Source of the DNA: Stenotrophomonas aracearum
GTDB taxonomy: Bacteria > Pseudomonadota > Gammaproteobacteria > Xanthomonadales > Xanthomonadaceae
Length of the DNA stretch: 64,000 bases
Assembly (NCBI RefSeq): GCF_031834615.1
Contig: NZ_CP115543.1
Coordinates: 1,375,001-1,439,000 of the forward strand
Reading direction: 5' to 3'
How positions within the stretch are numbered: position 1 is the first letter of the stretch; each line of letters starts with the position of its first letter. Position numbers and translations under genes: made by a program. Positions 29,281 to 35,639 of this stretch are shown piece by piece. The notes under the pieces were generated by a model that worked only from the letters and a program-made list of their open reading frames with translations, had not been told where the DNA came from and ran no database searches.

Positions 29281-29643
29281 ATGACCACCACCCTTTACGG
29301 CCTCAAGAACTGCGACACCTGCAAGAAGGCCACCAAGTGGCTGGACCGCTTCCAGGTGGCGTACGCCTTCGTCGATTACCGCGAGCAGAAGCCCAGCCCG
29401 GAAACGCTGGTCGACTGGGCGGCGCAGGCGGGTGGCTTCCCAGCGCTGGTGAACCGTTCCTCGACCACGTGGCGGCAGCTGCCGGAGAACCGCAAGGCGG
29501 CCGCGTCGGACGCGGAATGGAAGCTGCTGCTGCGCGAGCATCCGCAGCTGATCAAGCGGCCGGTGGTGGTCACCGACGATGGGGTGATGAGCCAGGGTTT
29601 CTCCGACAACGGTTTCAAGCAGCGTTTCGGAGTGGGGGCATGA
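29281..29643 (+). CDS. yffB: ArsC/Spx-family reductase, YffB-like
   Basis: This 120-aa thioredoxin-fold protein of the ArsC family has the N-terminal [16 protein letters not shown] motif (Cys11 and Cys14) and the conserved C-terminal LIKRPVVV. In E. coli the homologue yffB lies directly before dapE, as here. Those proteins resemble arsenate reductase but are probably glutathione-dependent thiol reductases of unknown substrate. The stop overlaps the dapE start as ATGA. A TATACT box at 29232-29237 could provide a promoter. Confidence 0.9.
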   Translation: MTTTLYGLKNCDTCKKATKWLDRFQVAYAFVDYREQKPSPETLVDWAAQAGGFPALVNRSSTTWRQLPENRKAAASDAEWKLLLREHPQLIKRPVVVTDDGVMSQGFSDNGFKQRFGVGA

Positions 29644-30770
29644 ACGACGTCGTCGCACTGACCTGCGACCTGATCGCGCGCCCGTCGGTCACGCCGGAAG
29701 ACGCGGGCTGCCAGGCGCTGCTGGCCGGGCGGCTTTCGCGTGCCGGTTTCGAGTGCGAGCACCTGCGGCTGGGCGAGGTCGACAACCTGTGGGCCACGCA
29801 CGGGCAGGGCGCGCCGGTGCTGGTGCTGCTGGGCCACACCGACGTGGTGCCCAGCGGCCCGGTAGAGGCCTGGCGCAGCGATCCGTTCGATCCACAGATC
29901 CGTGACGGCGTGCTTTACGGGCGCGGCGCAGCGGACATGAAGGGCAGCGTGGCGGCATTCGTGGTGGCGGCCGAGCAGTTCGTGGCCGCGCACCCGCAGC
30001 ACCCCGGCACGCTGGCGGTGCTGCTGACCAGCGACGAGGAAGGCGACGCCATCGACGGCGTGCGCCGGGTGGCAACCCTGTTCCGCGAGCGCGGCCAGGC
30101 GATCGACTGGTGCATTACCGGCGAACCGTCGTCGACGGCGGTGCTGGGCGATCTGCTGCGGGTAGGCCGGCGCGGCAGCCTCTCGGCGACGCTGACGGTG
30201 CAGGGGGTGCAGGGCCATGTGGCGTACCCGCACAAGGCGCGCAATCCGATCCATCTGGCCGCTGCGGCGCTGGCCGAGCTGACCGCGCGGGAGTGGGACG
30301 ACGGCTACGAGAGCTTCCCGCCGACCAGCCTGCAGGTCTCCAACATCCACGCAGGCACCGGCGCCAACAACGTGATCCCGGGCGAGCTGCAGGTGCTGTT
30401 CAACCTGCGCTACAACCCGCACTGGAATGCCGATGCACTGGAACAGGAGATCACCGCGCTGCTGGACCGCCACGGTCTGGAGTACCGGCTGAAGTGGCAC
30501 CGCAGCGGAGAGCCGTTCTACACGCCGGAAGGCACGCTGCGCCAGGTAGCGCGCGAAGTACTGGGCGAGTTCGCAGGCGCGCCGCCGGAAGAAAGCACCG
30601 GCGGCGGCACCTCCGACGCCCGCTTCATCGCGCCGCTGGGCGCGCAGTGCATCGAAGTAGGGCCGGTCAACGCCAGCATCCACCAGGTGGACGAGAACGT
30701 CTCGGTGGCCGACCTCGAAGCGCTCCCCGCGCTTTACCAGCGCCTGATAGAGCGCCTGCTCGCGCGCTGA
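29640..30770 (+). CDS. dapE: Succinyl-diaminopimelate desuccinylase
   Basis: DapE hydrolyses N-succinyl-L,L-diaminopimelate in the same pathway as dapD. The 376-aa M20 enzyme shows the di-zinc ligands and catalytic residues: His66 and Asp68 in GHTDVV, Asp99 in RGAADMKG, Glu133-Glu134 in TSDEEGDA, and His in [12 protein letters not shown] dimerisation domain lies between. It overlaps the ArsC-like gene by 4 bp. The stop codon (30768-30770) is the first triplet of a GTAG palindrome. Confidence 0.97.
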   Translation: MNDVVALTCDLIARPSVTPEDAGCQALLAGRLSRAGFECEHLRLGEVDNLWATHGQGAPVLVLLGHTDVVPSGPVEAWRSDPFDPQIRDGVLYGRGAADMKGSVAAFVVAAEQFVAAHPQHPGTLAVLLTSDEEGDAIDGVRRVATLFRERGQAIDWCITGEPSSTAVLGDLLRVGRRGSLSATLTVQGVQGHVAYPHKARNPIHLAAAALAELTAREWDDGYESFPPTSLQVSNIHAGTGANNVIPGELQVLFNLRYNPHWNADALEQEITALLDRHGLEYRLKWHRSGEPFYTPEGTLRQVAREVLGEFAGAPPEESTGGGTSDARFIAPLGAQCIEVGPVNASIHQVDENVSVADLEALPALYQRLIERLLAR

Positions 30771-30818
30771 CACGCATGGCGTGTCACTACGCGCCGTAGA
30801 GCCGGGCTGTGCCCGGCT
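30768..30818. repeat. Pair of GTAG palindromes (SMAG-like)
   Basis: The first (30768-30790) is TGACACGC ATG GCGTGTCA followed by CTAC, that is, GTAG-headed on the minus strand; it contains the dapE stop codon. The second (30796-30818) is GTAG then AGCCGGGC TGT GCCCGGCT on the plus strand. They stand head to head in the convergent gap between dapE and the pentapeptide gene. Confidence 0.85.
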
Positions 30819-30830
30819 GCACGCAATCCA

Positions 30831-31523
30831 TCACGCCACGATCAACCCGAACGCCGCCAACGCAGCGGCCGCCTGCCGCTGCGAGATCACCGCTTTCTTG
30901 AAGTGCTTGGCGTCCATCACATGGAGCCCGGTGATGTCGGCGCCCCGCAGGTCAGCGCCCTCGAACCGGGTCAACCGGGTCTGCGCATTGCGCAGGCTGC
31001 CCCCTTCAAACACGGCATCGCGGAAGTCGCAGCCAGACAGTTCGGCATCGGAAAAATCCATGCCCACCAGTTCCGCCTTGCGAAACGACAGCCCGCGCAG
31101 GTCGGCGCTGACCAGCAGGCAGTCGCGGAACTCCAGCGCCCAGCCGGTCACTTCCTGCAGGTGCGCGCCGGTCAGCTTGCAGTCCTCGAAGCGCACCGAC
31201 GACAGCGTCGCGCGGCGCCAATGACTGTTGTTGAGATCGCAGTGCGAAAAGCGCGCATCGCTCAGCAGGGCCGAACTGAAATCGCACTGCCCGCCACGGC
31301 ACTTGGTCCACTGGGTCTCTTCCAGCGATGCGGCCAACCAGGACGCCCCGGCGACCGAGCAGCGCACAAACTGGAATCCGTCCATGTCCAGTCGCGAAAA
31401 ATCGCCCTCGTCGAACGTGCAATCCTCAAAAACAGCGTTGCGCGGATGTGCCGCAACGATCGCCTGCATGCGCGCACGACCGATCGTTTCGTCGCGGAAA
31501 GTGATGATGTCCATGCCGCGCAT
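30831..31523 (-). CDS. Pentapeptide repeat protein, Qnr-like
   Basis: This roughly 230-aa right-handed quadrilateral beta-helix protein has repeats of the A(D/N)LXX type through most of its length (FSRLDMDGFQFVRCS, CDFRDAVFEGGSLRNA, GADLRGADITGLHV). It ends in a short helix RQAAAALAAFGLIVA, like the C-terminal dimer helix of Qnr proteins that shield DNA gyrase from quinolones. ATG 31523 or 31514 are both possible starts. There is no adjacent regulator, so I do not equate it with the chromosomal Smqnr gene. Gyrase protection is inference from fold only. Confidence 0.8.
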   Translation of the reverse strand: MRGMDIITFRDETIGRARMQAIVAAHPRNAVFEDCTFDEGDFSRLDMDGFQFVRCSVAGASWLAASLEETQWTKCRGGQCDFSSALLSDARFSHCDLNNSHWRRATLSSVRFEDCKLTGAHLQEVTGWALEFRDCLLVSADLRGLSFRKAELVGMDFSDAELSGCDFRDAVFEGGSLRNAQTRLTRFEGADLRGADITGLHVMDAKHFKKAVISQRQAAAALAAFGLIVA

Positions 31524-31588
31524 TGTCGACCATCGCCGAACCTCAATGCAGTCTTGCTGGGCGCTGGAATCTGTGTACAACGCGGCGT

Positions 31589-31610
31589 GTAGTGCCGGGG
31601 GCTGCCCGGC
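31589..31610 (+). repeat. GTAG palindrome (SMAG-like)
   Basis: GTAG followed by TGCCGGGGGCTGCCCGGC. It lies upstream of the pentapeptide gene and starts a gene-free stretch (31524-32239) that otherwise holds two large palindromic elements in inverted orientation and further GTAG repeats. Confidence 0.75.
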
Positions 31611-31659
31611 TGCCCTTGATTGCATGGCATCCGGGGCGCCGGGCTCTGCCCGGCTTCAT

Positions 31660-31800
31660 ACATCTGGGCGAACAGCCCTCGGCGGAGAGATTCCCTGGTG
31701 TTGGGCCGGCGGGTGGGGGGTACGGGACACGCATCAAATCTCCCGTTAAGCTCGGGCGGCACATCCATGTGCCTTCACGGTCCCGTACCCCCCACCCGCC
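31660..31800 (+). repeat. Large palindromic intergenic element, copy 3
   Basis: A perfect 21-bp arm (31708-31728 with 31780-31800) encloses the hairpin GGCACATCCATGTGCC. It begins with CTGGGCGAACAGCC, a form of the conserved left flank, and its interior matches copy 1. The right tail is replaced directly by a partial GTAG palindrome (31801-31817). Confidence 0.85.
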
Positions 31801-31838
31801 GCATGGCGTGTCACTACGCGGTGCGCCTGCGCCGTTTG

Positions 31839-31861
31839 GTAGGGTCGGTTCCCAAACGACC
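31839..31861 (+). repeat. GTAG palindrome (SMAG-like), GGTCG arm type
   Basis: GTAG then GGTCG GTTCCCAAA CGACC. The same unit, with GGTTG/CAACC arms, is at 47962-47984; the compensatory change keeps the stem. Both lie between two inverted large elements. Confidence 0.7.
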
Positions 31862-31948
31862 GCCGTGAAATCATCTGCGCTCGGTGACGCATGGAAATGA
31901 TCGGCATCGCCACGCCGGCCACCGGCGGGCAACCGCGTTTCCCTTGGC

Positions 31949-32143
31949 CACCGGCCAACTGTCAAAGGGTCGCCCGGTGTCGGTTTGAGGGGGGCTGAGC
32001 CGCATGGATGCGGCGACGCAGCTTACATGGACGTACTTGCGGCGACCCCGCAAACCGGCACCGGGCGGCCCAAGCCAGGGAACCCTCGCACCTGCGGGCT
32101 GTTCGCCTGAATCCAACCGCAGCCGGGCAGGGCCCGGCTCTAC
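31949..32143 (-). repeat. Large palindromic intergenic element, copy 4 (with SMAG)
   Basis: Arms 31967-31987 and 32051-32071 pair at 19 of 21 positions. On the minus strand the interior reads AAGTACGTCCATGTAAGCT and then CCGCATCCATGCGG. It is flanked by GTTGGATTCAGGCGAACAGC and a GTAG palindrome (32121-32143). It faces copy 3 in inverted orientation and ends 62 bp before the asnB leader promoter. Confidence 0.85.
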
Positions 32144-32204
32144 CGGGAAATGGCATCCGGACGTTCCGGCACAGCCCCGCCCGCGTAGGTTGCGACAGCA
32201 ACTG

Positions 32205-32233
32205 TTGCACTCCCCCCAAAACAGCGCTACGGT
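32205..32233 (+). promoter_or_regulatory. Candidate promoter of the asnB leader
   Basis: TTGCAC (32205-32210), a 17-bp spacer and TACGGT (32228-32233) fit the loose TTGNNN/TANNNT pattern reported for Xanthomonas promoters. Six bases later lies the leader ATG (32240). No ribosome-binding site precedes that ATG, so the leader peptide may be read from a leaderless transcript. A small inverted repeat (GCAACTGTTGC, near 32198-32208) overlaps the -35 and could be an operator. Inferred from spacing only. Confidence 0.5.
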
Positions 32234-32239
32234 CGACCC

Positions 32240-32335
32240 ATGTCCTCGCTCCTGGCCACCGCCGTCAACAACAACCGCAATAATCTGCGCGCGAATAATC
32301 GTGCGCGGCCGATGCGGGACTGCGACCAGGGCTAG
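32240..32335 (+). CDS. Asparagine-rich leader peptide of asnB
   Basis: A 31-codon reading frame (ATG 32240, TAG 32333-32335) encodes MSSLLATAVNNNRNNLRANN then RARPMRDCDQG. Seven of 31 residues are Asn, in runs NNN (32267-32275), NN (32279-32284) and NN (32294-32299). It is placed directly before hairpins and a terminator upstream of asparagine synthetase, the layout of amino-acid attenuator leader peptides (compare trpL, hisL, leuL). A ribosome short of Asn-tRNA would stall on these codons. I do not know of a named gene for it. Confidence 0.85.
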   Translation: MSSLLATAVNNNRNNLRANNRARPMRDCDQG

Positions 32336-32397
32336 AACAAGCAACACACGCCCGGACCCCAGAAAACCCGCATCGGCCGATGCGGGTTTTTTGTTTT
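32285..32397 (+). promoter_or_regulatory. Transcription attenuator of asnB (asparagine-responsive, predicted)
   Basis: Four segments are visible. Segment 1 (32285-32293, CTGCGCGCG) can pair with 32300-32308, its loop being exactly the last two Asn codons (AATAAT). Segment 2 (32306-32318) is CGGCCGATGCGGG. Segment 3 (32367-32379) is CCCGCATCGGCCG, its perfect 13-nt complement (antiterminator 2:3). Segment 3 alternatively pairs with segment 4 to form the intrinsic terminator. Stalling at the Asn codons would mask segment 1 and free segment 2, favouring 2:3 and readthrough. Translation to the stop would mask segment 2, favouring termination. Confidence 0.85.
32363..32397 (+). terminator. Attenuator terminator before asnB
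   Basis: A 12-bp perfect stem AAAACCCGCATC / GATGCGGGTTTT with loop GGCC is followed by TTGTTTT. It lies 28 bp after the leader stop and 84 bp before the asnB start, so it would cut transcription before asnB. Confidence 0.92.
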
Positions 32398-32480
32398 CCG
32401 GGTGCAGGTCAGGCCCGGGATCGGTGGCCGGTCGAATGCAGCCGTTACGTGTATTCCCCCAACCTCAAGGAGCTGTTCCC

Positions 32481-34172
32481 ATGTGTTCGATCTTCGGAAT
32501 GTTCGGCCTGCAGGCCGGCGATGACCTCACCGTCCTGCGCCGCCATGCGCTCGACCTCTCCCAGCGCCAGCGCCACCGCGGTCCCGACTGGAGCGGCGTC
32601 TACGTCGACGAGGGCGCCATCCTCGTCCACGAACGCCTCGCCATCGTCGACCCCGCCGGCGGCTCCCAGCCGCTGCTCTCCGAAGACGGCAGCCTTGCCC
32701 TCGCCGTCAACGGCGAAATCTACAACCACCGCGAACTCAAGGCCGAACTGGAACAGCCCTACGCCTTCCAGACCGGCTCCGACTGCGAAGTCATCAACGC
32801 CCTCTACCAGCAGGACACGCCGTCGTCCTTCCTCAACCGCCTCAACGGCATTTTCGCCTTCGCTCTGTGGGACCGCGCCAAGCAGCGCGTCCTGATCGCA
32901 CGCGACCCCATCGGCGTCGTGCCCCTCTACTGGGGCCATGACAAGGACGGTCGCCTGCTGGTCGCCTCCGAACTGAAATCCCTCGTCGACACCTGCGCCG
33001 ACGCCGCCCAGTTCCCGCCCGGCCACTGGTACGACAGCGCCACCGACACCCTCACCCGGTACTACGAACGCCCCTGGCGCGACTACGCCGCCGTCGAAGG
33101 CGTCGACGCCGACCGCGCCGCCCTGCGCGAAGCCTTCGAACGCGCCGTCCACCGCCAGCTGATGACCGACGTCCCTTATGGCGTGCTCCTGTCCGGCGGC
33201 CTGGATTCCTCGCTCGTTGCCGCCGTCGCCGCACGCTACGCCCGTCACCGGATCGAGGACGGCGACCAGAGCGAAGCCTGGTGGCCGCGCCTGCACTCCT
33301 TCGCCATCGGCCTCAAAGGCTCCCCCGACCTCGCCGCCGCCGCCATCGCCGCCGAAGCGCTCGGCACCGTCCACCACGGCTTCGAATACACCTTCGAAGA
33401 AGGCCTCGACGCACTGCCCGACGTCATCCGCCACGTCGAAACCTACGACGTCACCACCATCCGCGCCTCCACCCCCATGTTCCTGCTTGCCCGCCGCATC
33501 AAGGCCATGGGCGTCAAGATGGTGCTCTCCGGCGAAGGCAGCGACGAGATATTCGGTGGCTACCTGTACTTCCACAAAGCCCCCAACGCCCGCGAATTCC
33601 ATGAAGAACTCGTGCGCAAGCTCGACGCGCTCAACAACTACGACTGCCTGCGTGCCAACAAGTCGATGATGGCCTGGGGCGTCGAACCGCGCGTGCCGTT
33701 CCTCGACCGCGAATTCCTTGACGTCGCCATGCGCATCGACGCCCGCCACAAAATGGTCGGGCAGGGCGGCGACGGCGCGCGCCGGATCGAGAAGGCCGTG
33801 CTGCGCGAAGCGTTCGAAGGCTACCTGCCGGACTCCATCCTGTGGCGGCAGAAGGAACAGTTCAGCGACGGCGTCGGCTACGGCTGGATCGACGGACTCA
33901 AGGCCCATGCCGAAGCCCAGATCAGCGACCGTGTCATGGCCGCAGCCGACAAGCGCTTCGTGCACAACCCGCCGCAGACCAAGGAGGCCTACTACTACCG
34001 CCACGTTTTCGAGCAGTACTTCCCCAGCCAGGCCGCCGCCGAAACCGTGCCGGGCGGCAAGTCGATCGCCTGCTCGTCGCCGGCCGCCATCGCCTGGGAC
34101 GCCAGCTTCGCCGCCATGGCCGACCCCTCCGGTCGCGCCGTTGCCGGTGTGCATGAGCAGGCCCTGGCGTAA
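32481..34172 (+). CDS. asnB: Asparagine synthase B (glutamine-hydrolysing)
   Basis: AsnB makes asparagine from aspartate, ATP and glutamine. The 563-aa protein is closely like E. coli AsnB (554 aa). An N-terminal glutaminase domain begins with catalytic Cys2 (MCSIFGMFGL) and holds RHRGPDWSG and VNGEIYNH. The synthetase domain has the ATP loop LLSGGLDSS and VLSGEGSDEIFGGY. The ATG at 32481 is preceded by AAGGAG with good spacing; longer in-frame starts reach back into the leader and terminator and are excluded. Expression is predicted to be controlled by attenuation. Confidence 0.97.
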   Translation: MCSIFGMFGLQAGDDLTVLRRHALDLSQRQRHRGPDWSGVYVDEGAILVHERLAIVDPAGGSQPLLSEDGSLALAVNGEIYNHRELKAELEQPYAFQTGSDCEVINALYQQDTPSSFLNRLNGIFAFALWDRAKQRVLIARDPIGVVPLYWGHDKDGRLLVASELKSLVDTCADAAQFPPGHWYDSATDTLTRYYERPWRDYAAVEGVDADRAALREAFERAVHRQLMTDVPYGVLLSGGLDSSLVAAVAARYARHRIEDGDQSEAWWPRLHSFAIGLKGSPDLAAAAIAAEALGTVHHGFEYTFEEGLDALPDVIRHVETYDVTTIRASTPMFLLARRIKAMGVKMVLSGEGSDEIFGGYLYFHKAPNAREFHEELVRKLDALNNYDCLRANKSMMAWGVEPRVPFLDREFLDVAMRIDARHKMVGQGGDGARRIEKAVLREAFEGYLPDSILWRQKEQFSDGVGYGWIDGLKAHAEAQISDRVMAAADKRFVHNPPQTKEAYYYRHVFEQYFPSQAAAETVPGGKSIACSSPAAIAWDASFAAMADPSGRAVAGVHEQALA

Positions 34173-34232
34173 CCCCGGCCACTGGGCGGGTCCACCGGTT
34201 ACCATTCCCCTCTCAGGCATTGGGGAATGGTC

Positions 34233-35612
34233 ATGGATGCACAGACCGGAGGCAGCGTGCCGCGGATGAAATGGGGCTGGCAGTACCTGGCCTGGGCCGG
34301 TGTCCCGCTGCTGATCGGCCTGGCCCTGGCCCGCTACGCGGGTCCGGACCTGCCGGCCGTGGCGGCTAAAGCCGAACCGGTGGTGGGTAGCGACTGGGCC
34401 CACCATCTGGCCTCGCCATTGGGCCTGTTCCTGCTGCAGTTGCTGGTACTGCTGATCGTGGCCAAGGGCGCGGGCGCGCTGCTGAAGCGTCTGGGCCAGC
34501 CGGCGGTGATCGGCGAAATGGCCGCCGGCCTGATGATGGGCCCGCTGGTCCTCGGCAGCCTGTTGCCGGGCCTGCACGGTGCACTGTTCCCGGCCACCTC
34601 GCTGGGCCCGCTGGGCATGCTCAGCCAGCTCGGCGTGTTGATGTTCCTGCTGGTGGCCGGCGCCGAGCTCGACCTCGGCGGCCTGCGCGGCCGTCGCCGT
34701 TTTGCCTTTACCGTCAGCCATGCCGGCATCGCCGTGCCGTTCGTGCTCGGCGTGCTGCTGGCGATCTGGCTGTATCCCGAGCATGGCCCGCAGGGCGTGG
34801 GCTTCACGGCGTTCGCCCTGTTTGTCGGCATTTCGCTGAGCATTACCGCGTTCCCGGTGCTGCTGCGGATCCTGTCCGACCGCGGCATCAGCCGGACCCC
34901 ACTCGGGCAAACCGCCATTGCCTGCGCCGCGCTTGGCGACGCCACCGCCTGGTGCCTGCTCGCCCTGATCGTGGCGGCCGCGCAGGCGGCCGGCTGGGTG
35001 CCGGCCAGCCTCAGCCTGCTGTGCGTGGCGGCGTTCATCGCGCTGATGCTCGGCGTGGTCAAACCGTGGTTCGCGCGCCAGCAGATCCAGCAGGGCACCG
35101 AAGGCCGCTGGCTGCTGGGCATGCTGCTGTTGTCGCTGGCCAGCGCGCTGGTGACCGAAGTACTGGGCATCCATGCCCTGTTCGGCGCGTTCGCGGCCGG
35201 CGTGGCGGTGTCGTCCAACGCGCAGCTGCGCCACCTGCTGATGGCGAAGGTGGAGCCGTTCGCGGTGACCCTGCTGTTGCCGCTGTTCTTCGCCATGACC
35301 GGCCTGCGCATGCGCGCCGACGCACTGCAGACCAGCGACCTGCTGCTGTGCGCGGTGGTGATCGTGCTGGCCACGGCCGGCAAGCTGCTGGGCACGTGGA
35401 GCGCCGCGCGCAGCGCCGGCATGGACGGTCACGACGCCTGGAAGCTGGGCGCACTGATGAACACCCGCGGCCTGATGGAGCTGATCGTGCTCAACCTGGG
35501 CTACGAGCTGGGCTTCCTGGGCGACCGGCTGTTCGCGGTGCTGGTGCTCATGGCGCTGGTGACCACGGCGATGACCGGGCCGTTGATGAACCTGCTGGAA
35601 CGTCGGCGGTAA
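34233..35612 (+). CDS. Cation/proton antiporter, CPA2 (KefB-like) family
   Basis: This 459-aa integral membrane protein of the Na+/H+ exchanger (CPA2) superfamily has about 12 membrane segments. It contains the motif LGQPAVIGEMAAGLMMGP near the N-terminus, GISLSITAFPVLLRIL and LPLFFAMTGLRM in mid-protein, and NTRGLMELIVLNLGYELGF at the end. It lacks the NAD-binding RCK domain of KefB/KefC. The ATG at 34233 is preferred because GGGGA lies at proper distance; ATG 34227 adds two residues. It stands alone, 60 bp after asnB. Substrate (K+ or Na+) cannot be told. Confidence 0.88.
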   Translation: MDAQTGGSVPRMKWGWQYLAWAGVPLLIGLALARYAGPDLPAVAAKAEPVVGSDWAHHLASPLGLFLLQLLVLLIVAKGAGALLKRLGQPAVIGEMAAGLMMGPLVLGSLLPGLHGALFPATSLGPLGMLSQLGVLMFLLVAGAELDLGGLRGRRRFAFTVSHAGIAVPFVLGVLLAIWLYPEHGPQGVGFTAFALFVGISLSITAFPVLLRILSDRGISRTPLGQTAIACAALGDATAWCLLALIVAAAQAAGWVPASLSLLCVAAFIALMLGVVKPWFARQQIQQGTEGRWLLGMLLLSLASALVTEVLGIHALFGAFAAGVAVSSNAQLRHLLMAKVEPFAVTLLLPLFFAMTGLRMRADALQTSDLLLCAVVIVLATAGKLLGTWSAARSAGMDGHDAWKLGALMNTRGLMELIVLNLGYELGFLGDRLFAVLVLMALVTTAMTGPLMNLLERRR

Positions 35613-35639
35613 GGGGTAGAGCCGCGTCACCGTTCGCAA

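Noticed and set aside
30831..31523. Calling the pentapeptide gene Smqnr
   Set aside because: The neighbourhood lacks the divergent regulator reported for Smqnr and I could not confirm sequence identity.
32004..32480. An N-terminal extension of AsnB reading through from 32004
   Set aside because: It would translate the large repeat, the leader and the terminator; the Cys2 start at 32481 with AAGGAG is required for glutaminase activity.
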